DNA of 63,715 nucleotides, taken from NCBI RefSeq assembly GCF_003710815.1, contig NZ_RHHP01000035.1, forward strand, positions 1 through 63,715. The letters are read 5' to 3'. Origin of the DNA: Brevibacillus centrosporus (GTDB lineage: Bacteria > Bacillota > Bacilli > Brevibacillales > Brevibacillaceae). The position numbers and the translations under genes were made by a program. The notes under the pieces were generated by a model. The model saw only the letters and a program-made list of their open reading frames with translations. It searched no databases and was not told the origin of the DNA. Each line of letters opens with the position of its first letter. The first letter of the stretch is position 1. Shown here piece by piece: positions 8,414-17,331 of the stretch.

Positions 8414-9490
8414 ATGCAAGACAGCCAAAAGAAAAATCCGCTATTCAGTGATGTCCTTCGCTTAGTCGCTCCGGGAACACAGCTGCGGGAAGGTCTGGAA
8501 AATGTGCTGAGAGCCAAAACTGGCGGTCTCATTGTCGTCGGCTATGGGCCTGAGATGAAGCATATTGTCGATGGGGGTTTTTCGATCAATTGTGACTTCT
8601 CCCCAGCACATTTGTATGAATTAGCGAAGATGGATGGGGCGATTATAGTAAGTGAGGACGCCAAACGCATCCTGTATGCCAATACCCAGCTCTTTCCTCC
8701 TGCCTCGATAGCCACAAGTGAAACAGGGACTCGTCATCGCACGGCACAGCGGACAGCCATTCAGACGAACTATCTGGTGATCGCTATTTCCCAGCGCCGA
8801 AATGTCATCACTCTGTACCAAGGGAATTTTCGCTATGTGCTAAACGAGATCAGTGTCATTTTGGCAAAAGCGAATCAGGCGGTATCTACTTTAGAAAAGT
8901 ACAAGGCAGTGCTGGATCAGACACTCACGAATCTGGGGGCTCTGGAATTTGAAGAGCTGGTCACGCTCCACGAGGTGACGTCTGTACTGCAGCGGGTTGA
9001 AATGGTGCTGCGAATCAAATCGGAGGTTTCCAAGTACATATGCGAGCTTGGAGTCGAAGGAAGATTGGTAAGCATGCAGCTGGAGGAGCTTGTATCCAAT
9101 ATTGAAGAAGAGGCACATATGCTTATTCGAGATTATTGTCGAGATCCTGCGCACTCTCCCGATGTCGTTTTGCGGGACATGAAGAAATTGAGCTCCGACG
9201 AAATGCTGGAACTAAGCTCATTTTTGCGAGTCCTGGGGTATTCTTCTAATGTCAGCATGCTGGAAGAATCCGTGTCACCACGCGGATTTCGGATCCTGTA
9301 TAAGATCCCGCGGCTGCCGATGTCGATTATTGCAAATCTTGTCGGATACTTCCACAATCTCCCTCGAATTATGATGGCAACGATTGAAGAATTGGATGAA
9401 GTGGAAGGGATCGGAGAGGTGCGTGCCAGAGCGATCAAGGATGGACTAAAAAGGATTCAGGAGCAAGTGTTCATTGACAGGCACATTTAA
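8414..9490 (+). CDS. disA: DNA integrity scanning diadenylate cyclase DisA
   Basis: Synthesises cyclic di-AMP from two ATP and scans DNA for branched intermediates. The 358-residue protein has the N-terminal DAC domain with catalytic DGA (74-76) and RHR (107-109) motifs, a helical spine, and a C-terminal helix-hairpin-helix DNA-binding region (VEGIGEVRARAI). It follows radA by 6 nt. In this genome a phosphatidylserine synthase gene, not yacL, follows it. Confidence 0.97.
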   Translation: MQDSQKKNPLFSDVLRLVAPGTQLREGLENVLRAKTGGLIVVGYGPEMKHIVDGGFSINCDFSPAHLYELAKMDGAIIVSEDAKRILYANTQLFPPASIATSETGTRHRTAQRTAIQTNYLVIAISQRRNVITLYQGNFRYVLNEISVILAKANQAVSTLEKYKAVLDQTLTNLGALEFEELVTLHEVTSVLQRVEMVLRIKSEVSKYICELGVEGRLVSMQLEELVSNIEEEAHMLIRDYCRDPAHSPDVVLRDMKKLSSDEMLELSSFLRVLGYSSNVSMLEESVSPRGFRILYKIPRLPMSIIANLVGYFHNLPRIMMATIEELDEVEGIGEVRARAIKDGLKRIQEQVFIDRHI

Positions 9491-9603
9491 AGTAGAATAG
9501 GATTAAGGCATTATTTGTATTCAACATTTGCCTAGGGGACCCGATAGCTTAAAGGGTCAACAGGATACTCGTCTCCTTCGCAAAAGAAATCAGGAGGTAG
9601 TCT

Positions 9604-10332
9604 ATGTTCGTGAAATCGTTACCGAACATACTAACCGTAAGCAATTTGTTTTTAGGTGTACTCGCAATCATTTTGGCGTTTCGAGGCGATGAATTCGTCG
9701 ATTATGCGGCCATTACCGTAATTATTGGGATGCTGGCTGATGGCTTGGACGGGCGTGTAGCCCGAATGCTGAATGCACAAAGTGAGTTTGGGAAGGAACT
9801 GGATTCCTTGTCAGACGTCATCACCTTTGGCGTAGCACCTGCCTTTATCATGTATGTTGTCGTGTTGAATGATTTTAACTGGATTGGCATCTTGATCACA
9901 GCGATCTTCCCGATCTGTGGAGCGCTGCGGTTGGCTCGTTTTAACGTACAGGCTGGTGTTCCTGGCTATTTCATTGGACTGCCGATTACGGCGGCAGGCG
10001 GCGTGCTTGCGACACTTGCCCTGTATCACCAAGTATTTAATACAGCGCTGCTCGCCATCAGCATGCTGCTGCTCGCCTTTTTGATGGTATCGAAGGTCAA
10101 ATACCCGAACTTCAAAAAAGTAGGAATTCCGAAATCTGCGTACTGGATTACCCCTGTGATTATTGCGATCGTCGTCGTTGTAGCGATTAAATATCCGCAG
10201 CAGTTTCCGAAAATCGTGTTCTTGCCGCTTGCCTTTTACGCTTTATACGGAATAAAAAAAAACGTTGACTTTCTTGTCAAAAAGTTTCGCAAGCGAAAAA
10301 ACAAAGAAGAGGAATCTGTTCCTTTCGAATAG
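9604..10332 (+). CDS. pssA: CDP-diacylglycerol-serine O-phosphatidyltransferase
   Basis: Integral membrane enzyme making phosphatidylserine from CDP-diacylglycerol and serine, the precursor of phosphatidylethanolamine. The CDP-alcohol phosphotransferase signature DG-x2-AR-x8-G-x3-D-x3-D is complete (from DGLDGRVAR to ELDSLSD, about residues 42-67). Several hydrophobic helices follow and the C-terminus is strongly basic. At 242 residues it is longer than B. subtilis PssA (about 177), by an extra hydrophobic segment and tail. AGGAGG lies 6 nt before the ATG. B. subtilis carries this gene elsewhere; here it lies between disA and yacL, 113 nt after disA. Confidence 0.93.
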   Translation: MFVKSLPNILTVSNLFLGVLAIILAFRGDEFVDYAAITVIIGMLADGLDGRVARMLNAQSEFGKELDSLSDVITFGVAPAFIMYVVVLNDFNWIGILITAIFPICGALRLARFNVQAGVPGYFIGLPITAAGGVLATLALYHQVFNTALLAISMLLLAFLMVSKVKYPNFKKVGIPKSAYWITPVIIAIVVVVAIKYPQQFPKIVFLPLAFYALYGIKKNVDFLVKKFRKRKNKEEESVPFE

Positions 10333-10342
10333 GTAAGGACAT

Positions 10343-10377
10343 GAAAAAACCCGCTAATCCATTAGCGGGTTTTGCAT
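10343..10377 (+). terminator. Terminator after pssA, probably bidirectional
   Basis: AAACCCGCTAAT and ATTAGCGGGTTT pair perfectly with a 2-nt spacer, with A-rich and T-rich flanks. It can also end transcription of the minus-strand gene at 10426-10821. Confidence 0.88.
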
Positions 10378-10425
10378 TTTTACATGCAACCTTTTGAGCG
10401 TTCGTTCGTAATACGAGTGTGAGGC

Positions 10426-10821
10426 CTAGGAAAGATTGAATACACCGAGCGTGTTCAAGCGTGTGGATTCCTTTTGCAGGACGTCTTCTAGCTTGATGTC
10501 CGTGATGTTGCAGAGAGCTGCCAGGTAAAAAAGGTTTTTGCCCAGCTCGGCGGTTACGACATCGCGGCAATGCTCGCACAAGGGACCTGAGAAATGGGTG
10601 TCCAAATACGATTTGTTTTCCTCCAGATTTTTACTGGAGTCGTACGTTTGTTTCTTCGCAGCTACTTCGACACAGCCGCACTCCGTGACCGCTTTTGTCA
10701 GCGATCGATTGATGCGGGATGCAGTTTCCTGAACTTTGGACATGACGTCCAGTACGCTTCGATGCCTGATCAAGAGCTCTGAGACTTGCGTTTGAAAGTC
10801 ATCTAAGTTGCTTCTGTCCAT
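10426..10821 (-). CDS. Conserved small protein with CGC and CxxC motifs (DUF1573-type in Firmicutes), function unknown
   Basis: A 131-residue soluble, mostly helical protein. I recall similar Firmicutes proteins labelled DUF1573, but cannot verify this here. Visible features are a TECGCVEV segment (C48, C50) and LCEHCRDV (C82, C85 with H84), a possible metal site, followed by a helical stretch, ELGKNLFYLAALCN, reminiscent of MazG-type folds. The ATG at 10821 is 6 nt after AGAGGTG; a GTG at 10830 lies inside that site. It is the only minus-strand gene in the first 37 kb and has a near-consensus promoter, so it is a separate unit. Confidence 0.75.
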   Translation of the reverse strand: MDRSNLDDFQTQVSELLIRHRSVLDVMSKVQETASRINRSLTKAVTECGCVEVAAKKQTYDSSKNLEENKSYLDTHFSGPLCEHCRDVVTAELGKNLFYLAALCNITDIKLEDVLQKESTRLNTLGVFNLS

Positions 10822-10883
10822 GTGGTTCACCTCTGCTTTAGGCTGTAAATATCGTCAAAATTTTCGAACATTACGCTACAGCC

Positions 10884-10913
10884 ATTATAAGAAGGGAGCC
10901 AGGCGTCTGTCAA
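10884..10913 (-). promoter_or_regulatory. Sigma-A promoter of the minus-strand small Cys-motif gene
   Basis: On the minus strand a perfect TTGACA (10908-10913) and a perfect TATAAT (10884-10889) are 18 nt apart, about 60 nt upstream of the start codon. Confidence 0.85.
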
Positions 10914-10983
10914 TTTGTATCAAAAGGAAACGGACGTTCGAGGTTGACGGCAAAATGTTAATTATGTTAAAATTTTTAGCTAT

Positions 10984-11013
10984 TTGACATGGCAAATTAA
11001 ATTTTGCTATAGT
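10984..11013 (+). promoter_or_regulatory. Sigma-A promoter of the yacL-ispD-ispF transcript
   Basis: TTGACA (10984-10989) and TATAGT (11008-11013) are 18 nt apart, with A/T-rich sequence around the -35. It diverges from the minus-strand promoter at 10884-10913. Confidence 0.75.
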
Positions 11014-11109
11014 TGGGGGGAAAGTGGTGATGATTGGTTTTCACCATTTGGAAAGAAATAGGGTTTTACTTATAGGCTTCTGTCTATATTAATAAAAGGA
11101 GGTGAAGGC

Positions 11110-12198
11110 ATGGTACGCCGCATAGGAAAAATCTTTTTTGTTTTGGTTGGTGGGGGCTTGGGCTACCAGTATGGGGCTGACTTGTTCTCATTGTTAAACC
11201 AGCTGTTGAATTTTGGAGAGATCGCAGGTACGCAATACATTGGTGCGGTTCTTGGTGCCATCTTGTTCTTCTTTTTAGCCAACTGGCTTTTGGACTACAT
11301 CTTGAGAGTGATTCGTTGGGGAGAAGAGACGCTCGTTAAGATGCCAATTGTGGATGTCATGTTCGGAGCGATGGGGTTGATTAGTGGTCTTATTGTTGCC
11401 TTTTTATTATTCCTGCCCATCAGTAAAATTCCGATTCCCGTGATAGGAGATTTGTTGCCACTGGTCGTGTCTGGTTTGCTTGGTTATTTGGGTTTCCAAG
11501 TGGGATTCCGCAAACGGGACGAAATTATGGCTGTATTTTCTATCGGTCGGAAGGATAGGAAAAAAGACAATAGCAGCACCACTACGAACGTCGAGAACAA
11601 GATTCTCGATACGAGTGTGATCATCGATGGGCGCATTGCGGACATCTGCCGCACGGGCTTCTTGGAAGGCGTGCTGGTCATTCCGGGATTCGTACTGGAG
11701 GAACTCCAACATATTGCTGATTCTTCCGACGTGCTGAAACGAAACAGAGGACGTCGTGGACTTGATATTTTGAACAAGATTCAAAAGGAAATGAAAGTGA
11801 AAGTGCAGATTTGGGAAGGTGACTTTGAAGAAGTCTCTGAGGTAGACAGCAAGCTGATCAAGCTGGCGAAAGTCATGAACGGGAAAGTCGTGACGAATGA
11901 CTTCAACCTGAACAAAGTATGCGAGCTGCAAGGTGTCTCTGTCTTGAACATCAATGACTTGGCAAACGCGGTGAAGCCGGTCGTCCTGCCAGGTGAAGAA
12001 ATGAACGTTCAAGTCATCAAGGACGGCAAGGAGCACGGCCAAGGGGTTGCTTATCTCGATGATGGTACCATGATCGTCGTGGAGGGCGGACGTGAGTATA
12101 TCGGCAATGAGGTTGATGTCCTCGTGACCAGCGTGCTGCAAACTTCTGCTGGACGTATGATTTTCGCTAAGCCTAAACTGTTGGAAAAAGCATTGTAG
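11110..12198 (+). CDS. yacL: PIN/TRAM domain membrane protein YacL
   Basis: A 362-residue protein with about four N-terminal transmembrane helices (roughly 5-25, 38-62, 78-103 and 112-130). A cytoplasmic PIN nuclease-like domain (about 160-275) follows, starting at ILDTSVIIDGRI with the acidic residues expected of the fold. A C-terminal TRAM RNA-binding domain spans about 290-350. The likely role is membrane-tethered RNA binding or cleavage; the substrate is unknown. AAAGGAGGTG precedes the ATG. It leads into ispD, as in B. subtilis. Confidence 0.92.
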   Translation: MVRRIGKIFFVLVGGGLGYQYGADLFSLLNQLLNFGEIAGTQYIGAVLGAILFFFLANWLLDYILRVIRWGEETLVKMPIVDVMFGAMGLISGLIVAFLLFLPISKIPIPVIGDLLPLVVSGLLGYLGFQVGFRKRDEIMAVFSIGRKDRKKDNSSTTTNVENKILDTSVIIDGRIADICRTGFLEGVLVIPGFVLEELQHIADSSDVLKRNRGRRGLDILNKIQKEMKVKVQIWEGDFEEVSEVDSKLIKLAKVMNGKVVTNDFNLNKVCELQGVSVLNINDLANAVKPVVLPGEEMNVQVIKDGKEHGQGVAYLDDGTMIVVEGGREYIGNEVDVLVTSVLQTSAGRMIFAKPKLLEKAL

Positions 12199-12219
12199 AG
12201 AGATTGAGAGGGAAAACAA

Positions 12220-12906
12220 GTGGGGACAGGAGTCGTGATCGTGGCCGCAGGTTCTGGGAAAAGAATGGGCGGTGAACGAAACAAACTGTGGTTGCCTCTG
12301 GGTGGGGAGCCGATTTTGGCTCATACGGTTCGCCTGTTTGCTACACACCGGGAGATTGATGAAATCGTACTGGTTGTGAGTGCAGAGGACCATAGTAATG
12401 TACTGAAATGGCTTGATCGGGAGCGAATCCGTGTAAAGGTGACCTTAGGTGGTGCCGAACGGCAGGACAGCGTGAGAAACGGACTGACCGCTCTTTCTGA
12501 TAACTGCTCTTTTGTGCTTGTTCACGATGCTGCCCGTCCTTTCATTACTCGCCAACAGATCAGCGCTCTGATCAAAAAGGTTCAACAGGATCAGGCAACG
12601 ATTGTGGCTGTACCAGTCAAGGATACGATAAAAGTGGTGGGGGCGACTGGGATTGTAGAGTCGACCCCAGCACGTGAAAGCTTGTGGGCTGTGCAAACCC
12701 CACAAGCTTTTCGTATGTCTTTGCTAAGAGAGGCGCATCAGGCGGCTGTGGAGACAGGCAGAATGGGAACGGATGACGCCATGCTCGTGGAATGGCTAGG
12801 TCACCCGGTGACAATCATGCAAGGAAGCTATGAGAATATAAAAATCACCACGCCTGACGATCTGTGGCTGGGTGAAGAGATCTTACGGAAAAGAAAGGGA
12901 GAGTAA
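12220..12906 (+). CDS. ispD: 2-C-methyl-D-erythritol 4-phosphate cytidylyltransferase
   Basis: Third step of the MEP isoprenoid pathway: transfers CMP to methylerythritol phosphate. The nucleotidyltransferase signature AAGSGKRMG at the N-terminus, HDAARPF in the middle and a late GTDDAMLVE segment are all present in 228 residues. The start is GTG, preceded by GAGAGGGA. Only 3 nt separate it from ispF, so the two pathway genes are translationally coupled. Confidence 0.96.
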   Translation: MGTGVVIVAAGSGKRMGGERNKLWLPLGGEPILAHTVRLFATHREIDEIVLVVSAEDHSNVLKWLDRERIRVKVTLGGAERQDSVRNGLTALSDNCSFVLVHDAARPFITRQQISALIKKVQQDQATIVAVPVKDTIKVVGATGIVESTPARESLWAVQTPQAFRMSLLREAHQAAVETGRMGTDDAMLVEWLGHPVTIMQGSYENIKITTPDDLWLGEEILRKRKGE

Positions 12907-12909
12907 ACC

Positions 12910-13383
12910 ATGCGGATTGGACAAGGCTTTGATGTGCATCAGTTGGTAGAGGGACGTCCATGTATCATTGGAGGAATCGCGATCCCTTATGAAAAGGGTT
13001 TGCTCGGGCATTCCGATGCAGATGTTCTGCTGCATGCGATCAGTGACGCGATTCTGGGAGCGATCGGAGAAGGGGATATCGGCAGACACTTTCCCGATAC
13101 GGATCCCGAATTCAAGGACGCGGATAGCGTAAAGCTGCTGGAGCATGTGTGGGGATTGGTCAAAGAGCGAGGCTACCGTTTGGGGAATGTCGATGCGACG
13201 ATCATTGCGCAAGCTCCCAAAATGGCTCCGTACATTCAGCAAATGCGTGAAGTCATTGCACGCGTGCTGGAAGCGGAAGATCCTTCGCAAGTCAACGTGA
13301 AGGCGACAACGACTGAAAAATTGGGCTTTCCAGGACGTGGAGAGGGAATCGCTGCTCAGGCTGCTTGCTTGCTTGTCAAGTAG
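12910..13383 (+). CDS. ispF: 2-C-methyl-D-erythritol 2,4-cyclodiphosphate synthase
   Basis: Cyclises CDP-methylerythritol phosphate in the MEP pathway; usually a homotrimer with a zinc site per subunit. The metal ligands D8, H10 and H42 are in GFDVH and DVLLHAI. The C-terminal TTEKLGFPGRGEGI signature is intact. At 157 residues it is of typical length. Confidence 0.97.
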   Translation: MRIGQGFDVHQLVEGRPCIIGGIAIPYEKGLLGHSDADVLLHAISDAILGAIGEGDIGRHFPDTDPEFKDADSVKLLEHVWGLVKERGYRLGNVDATIIAQAPKMAPYIQQMREVIARVLEAEDPSQVNVKATTTEKLGFPGRGEGIAAQAACLLVK

Positions 13384-13449
13384 AGGGGCAAGGTGTAACA
13401 TAAGGCATTAGAAACATTTTCGTTTATATTCATAAGGATGGTGCTACCC

Positions 13450-14916
13450 ATGGCGAAAGAAATCCGTACGCGATATGCTCCTAGTCCTACGGGGCATTTA
13501 CATATCGGCGGTGCTCGTACAGCGCTTTTCAACTACCTGTTTGCGAAACATCACGGCGGTTCCTTCATCGTTCGGATTGAAGATACCGACCAAACGCGCA
13601 ACAAGGAAAATGCTGACGAAGAGCAAATGAAAAACCTGAAATGGCTCGGCGTGAAATGGGAAGAGGGTACAGACGTTGGCGGTCCTTATGGGCCTTATCG
13701 CCAAATGGAGCGTCTGGACATCTACCGTACCTATATCGAGCAATTGCTCGCAGAAGGCAAGGCGTACTATTGCTACGCGACGAAAGAAGAGCTGGATGCA
13801 GAACGCGAAGAGCAGATCGCTCGCGGAGAAACACCTCGCATTCTGGAAAAGCATCGTCATGTGACAGATGAGCAGCGCGCTCAGTTTGAAGCAGAAGGAC
13901 GCGTACCATCCATTCACTTCCTCGTTCAGGACGACCGCGAGTACGTGGTTGATGATATGATTCGTGGACAAGTGACTTTTAACTCGAACGAAATGGGCGA
14001 TTTCGTCATTTGCCGTCCCGACGGAATCCCTACCTATAACTTTGCGGTGGTCATCGATGACTACCTCATGAAGATCAGCCATGTCATTCGTGGGGAAGAG
14101 CATCTTTCCAACACTCCACGTCAGCTGATGATTTATGAGGCTTTTGGTTGGGAGCCACCACAATTTGCTCACTTGGCTTTGATTCTGAACCAAGAAGGCA
14201 AAAAGATGTCCAAGCGCGATGAGAGCATTCTCCAGTTCATCGAGCAATACCGTGATCTTGGCTTCTTGCCAGAAGCGATTGTGAACTTCCTCGTGCTCTT
14301 GGGCTGGTCTCCGGGCGGCGAAGAAGAGATCTTCCTCATCGATGAGCTCATCAAGCTGTTCTCGATGGATCGCGTGAACAAGTCTCCGGCTGTATTCGAT
14401 GCGACCAAAATGAACTGGATGAACAACTTCTATCTGAAGCGTCAGCCATTGGATCTGATCACAGATATGTGTGTGCCGCATCTGCAAAAAGCAGGGTTTA
14501 TCGAAGAAAACCTGTCCGATGCCAAAAGAGATTGGGTTCGAAGCATCGTGGGGCTGTATCAGGAGCAAATGTCGTACTGTGCGCAAATCGTTCCGCTCGC
14601 AGCTCTTTTCTTCCTCGACGAAGTGGTGTACGATGAGGAGGCAATGTTGGTTTTGAAGGAAGCGCAGCTGCCAGAGGTCCTGACTTCTTTCGTCAAACAC
14701 CTATCGGCACAAGAGGCATATAATGTGGATGTTATCAAAGCGGCGCTGAAAGATGTTCAAAAGGAAACGGGACACAAAGGCAAGGCGTTGTTCATGCCGG
14801 TTCGTGTAGCGGCTACAGGTCAGGCGCACGGACGTGATCTCGCGGAGACGCTCTATCTGTTGGGCCGTGACAAAGTGCTGGCCCGCACCAATCAAGTAAT
14901 TGCAAACGGGCAATAA
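13450..14916 (+). CDS. gltX: Glutamate-tRNA ligase
   Basis: Class I synthetase charging tRNA-Glu, and in most Bacillales also tRNA-Gln, which is then amidated by GatCAB. The Rossmann domain has the HIGH-equivalent HIGG (YAPSPTGHLHIGG) and the second signature KKMSKRDES. The C-terminal helical anticodon-binding domain follows, for 488 residues in total. The frame is open from ATG 13438, but AAGGATGG sits over that codon, so ATG 13450 (MAKEIRTRYAPSP) is preferred. It precedes the Cys T-box. Confidence 0.96.
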   Translation: MAKEIRTRYAPSPTGHLHIGGARTALFNYLFAKHHGGSFIVRIEDTDQTRNKENADEEQMKNLKWLGVKWEEGTDVGGPYGPYRQMERLDIYRTYIEQLLAEGKAYYCYATKEELDAEREEQIARGETPRILEKHRHVTDEQRAQFEAEGRVPSIHFLVQDDREYVVDDMIRGQVTFNSNEMGDFVICRPDGIPTYNFAVVIDDYLMKISHVIRGEEHLSNTPRQLMIYEAFGWEPPQFAHLALILNQEGKKMSKRDESILQFIEQYRDLGFLPEAIVNFLVLLGWSPGGEEEIFLIDELIKLFSMDRVNKSPAVFDATKMNWMNNFYLKRQPLDLITDMCVPHLQKAGFIEENLSDAKRDWVRSIVGLYQEQMSYCAQIVPLAALFFLDEVVYDEEAMLVLKEAQLPEVLTSFVKHLSAQEAYNVDVIKAALKDVQKETGHKGKALFMPVRVAATGQAHGRDLAETLYLLGRDKVLARTNQVIANGQ

Positions 14917-14934
14917 AATTACGATTGCCTGATT

Positions 14935-15226
14935 GATAAAAGGATGCGACGACCAGGAGAAGTACGGCGTCAGACACATCTACAGAGAGGGTGGAAAGGT
15001 GAGAGCCGCCCGATGTGTCCCGTCTGGAAATGCACCTGGGAGCAATGAGCTGAACGTGCCTGCTTCATGATGGGCATAAGTAGGTGATTCGGCTGCCCGC
15101 CGTTATCGGGCTTATGAGCGCGATCGCTGTGCACCGATGGGGGTGTGAACGATCGTAAGCAGAGTGGAACCACGGTAAGAAGCCGTCTCTGTCCCTTTTG
15201 ATTGAGGGACAGGGACGTTTTTTATT
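14935..15226 (+). promoter_or_regulatory. T-box riboswitch (tRNA-Cys) controlling cysE-cysS
   Basis: The gap from gltX to cysE holds a complete T-box leader. Stem I starts near 14953 with an AGTA-type motif. The specifier loop contains TGC (15031-15033), a Cys codon, just before the strand that closes stem I (CCAGG with CCTGG). The T-box sequence AGAGTGGAACCACGG is at 15161-15175; its TGGA should pair with a UCCA acceptor end, which fits the U discriminator of tRNA-Cys. The terminator is a stem of about 14 bp at 15185-15217 plus seven T. Uncharged tRNA-Cys would favour readthrough into cysE-cysS. Confidence 0.93.
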
Positions 15227-15261
15227 TTACAGAAAGAAAATGAGGCGGGAGGTGCCACCCA

Positions 15262-15927
15262 GTGTTTGCACAATTAAAAGACGACATTCAAGTTGTATTT
15301 GAACGAGACCCGGCAGCGCGCAGTACTCTGGAGGTTGTCATGACCTATTCCGGTTTGCACGCGATATGGGGGCACCGGATTGCCCACAAGCTGTGGAAGG
15401 CAGAGTGGTGTACATTGGCTCGTGCTGTTTCTCAGTTATTCCGGTTTTTTACGGGGATTGAGATTCATCCAGGTGCAAGAATCGGCAGAGGGTTGTTTAT
15501 CGACCACGGAATGGGTGTAGTGATTGGGGAAACGTGTGAGATTGGCGATAACGTTACGATCTACCAGGGTGTGACCTTGGGAGGGACGGGAAAAGAAAAA
15601 GGAAAGCGGCATCCGACTATTGGCAATGATGTCATCATCGCGACAGGAGCAAAGGTGTTGGGTTCCTTCAAGATTGGCGATAATTCAAAGATAGGGGCAG
15701 GCGCTGTCGTCTTGCAGGAAGTGCCGCCTAACTCGACGGTAGTAGGGATCAAGGCGCGCATTGTCATCCAGGATGGCAAACGCGTAAAATGCGATTTGGA
15801 CCACGTGAATCTGCCTGACCCAGTGGCAGATACGATCCGTCAAATGCAACGGGAAATTGATCACTTGCGCAAGGAATTGGATCATTTGAGGGAGGATAAA
15901 AAGAATCATGAGCATTCAGTTGACTAA
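15262..15927 (+). CDS. cysE: Serine O-acetyltransferase
   Basis: First committed step of cysteine synthesis: acetyl-CoA plus serine gives O-acetylserine. A helical N-terminal region is followed by a left-handed beta-helix of hexapeptide repeats (about 65-165). The catalytic His-Asp elements are in FIDHGMGVVIGE and the loop GGTGKEKGKRHP. The 221-residue protein ends in a charged coiled tail. It starts with GTG behind GGGAGGTG and overlaps cysS by 20 nt. The upstream T-box ties expression to tRNA-Cys charging. Confidence 0.96.
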   Translation: MFAQLKDDIQVVFERDPAARSTLEVVMTYSGLHAIWGHRIAHKLWKAEWCTLARAVSQLFRFFTGIEIHPGARIGRGLFIDHGMGVVIGETCEIGDNVTIYQGVTLGGTGKEKGKRHPTIGNDVIIATGAKVLGSFKIGDNSKIGAGAVVLQEVPPNSTVVGIKARIVIQDGKRVKCDLDHVNLPDPVADTIRQMQREIDHLRKELDHLREDKKNHEHSVD

Positions 15928-17314
15928 TACATTGACCAGGCGAAAAGAACCGTTCGTCACTATCGAGCCGGGAAAGGTAAAGATGTATGTGTGCGGTCCT
16001 ACCGTGTACAACTACATTCACATCGGAAACTCCCGCCCAGCGATCGTGTTTGATACGCTTCGCCGTTATTTGAAGTACCGCGGCTACGAAGTGACTTTCG
16101 TGCAAAACATCACGGATGTGGACGACAAACTGATTCGCGTGGCAAACGAGGAAGGGACGACGGTCAAGGAAGTGGCGGACCGTTTTACAGATGCCTTTAA
16201 CGAAGACCTGCGTTCCTTGAACGTATTGCCGCCGGATATTCAACCGCGCGTCATGCAGACGATCCCGGAAATCATTACATTTGTCGAAGGTCTGATTGAA
16301 AAAGGGTTTGCCTACGAAAGTGAAGGGGACGTCTATTTCCGCACCGGCCGTTTTAGTGAATACGGCAAGCTGTCGCATCAGCCGCTGGATGACTTGCAGG
16401 CAGGTGCCCGTGTGGAAATCAACGAGAAGAAAGAGCATCCTCTCGATTTCGCCCTGTGGAAAGCAGCGAAGCCAGGAGAAGTGGCTTGGAGCAGCCCTTG
16501 GGGAGAAGGCCGCCCAGGCTGGCATATCGAATGCTCGGCGATGGCACTGAAGTTTCTTGGGGAAGAAATCGATATTCATGCTGGTGGTACGGATCTGGTG
16601 TTCCCGCACCATGAGAACGAAATTGCGCAGTCTGAATGCTTTACTGGCAAGGTATTTGCTCGCTACTGGCTGCACAACGGCATGCTGAATATCAACAATG
16701 AAAAAATGTCCAAATCACTGGGGAACTTCCTGCTGGCGAGAGATTTGGTGCAAAAGTTTGGCGGTCAGCTGATTCGCTTTTTCATGCTGCTGGGCCATTA
16801 CCGCAACCCGATCAATTTCAGCGATGACCTGCTGGAGCAAGCCTCCAATGGACTGGAACGAATCAAGACAGCCTACAACAACTTAAGCTACCGCCTGGAC
16901 TTGGCGCGAGATGAGGAGCCGAACGGTCAGGCAGAAGAGCAAGCACGGATCATCGGCGAGCTGCGAGAGCGGTTCATTACAGAAATGGACGACGATCTGA
17001 ATACAGCCAACGCCATCACGGTACTGTTTGATGTGGTCAAAGAAGCAAACCTGTACATGCGCCAGGAGAATGTTGGGAAGACGGAAATTCAGGCGTACAA
17101 GGATCTGCTCGTGGAGCTGACAGGGGTGCTTGGATTGATCCTGGAGCAGGAAGAAGACCTGCTGGACAGTGAGATCGACGCTTTGATCGAGGAGCGGACA
17201 GAAGCTCGCAGGGCCCGTAATTTTGCGCGTTCCGACGAAATTCGCGATCTGCTGGCTGCAAAAGGAATCGTGCTGGAAGACACTCCACAGGGTGTTCGCT
17301 GGCGCCGAAAATAA
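15908..17314 (+). CDS. cysS: Cysteine-tRNA ligase
   Basis: Class I synthetase, 468 residues. The HIGH-type motif IHIGNSRP follows the zinc-ligand Cys in YVCGPTVYN. A second zinc region (HIECSAMA, plus HHENE) and the KMSKS loop (EKMSKSLGN) are present. The C-terminal helical bundle and small anticodon domain complete the protein. The ATG lies inside the end of cysE, so translation is probably coupled, linking cysteine supply to its charging under one T-box. Confidence 0.97.
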   Translation: MSIQLTNTLTRRKEPFVTIEPGKVKMYVCGPTVYNYIHIGNSRPAIVFDTLRRYLKYRGYEVTFVQNITDVDDKLIRVANEEGTTVKEVADRFTDAFNEDLRSLNVLPPDIQPRVMQTIPEIITFVEGLIEKGFAYESEGDVYFRTGRFSEYGKLSHQPLDDLQAGARVEINEKKEHPLDFALWKAAKPGEVAWSSPWGEGRPGWHIECSAMALKFLGEEIDIHAGGTDLVFPHHENEIAQSECFTGKVFARYWLHNGMLNINNEKMSKSLGNFLLARDLVQKFGGQLIRFFMLLGHYRNPINFSDDLLEQASNGLERIKTAYNNLSYRLDLARDEEPNGQAEEQARIIGELRERFITEMDDDLNTANAITVLFDVVKEANLYMRQENVGKTEIQAYKDLLVELTGVLGLILEQEEDLLDSEIDALIEERTEARRARNFARSDEIRDLLAAKGIVLEDTPQGVRWRRK

Positions 17315-17331
17315 GGGGCCGAAGAGACAAA

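Noticed and set aside
9491..9603. Riboswitch in the disA-pssA gap
   Set aside because: Only GACCC/GGGTC complementarity is visible; nothing resembling the ydaO c-di-AMP riboswitch or another known class.
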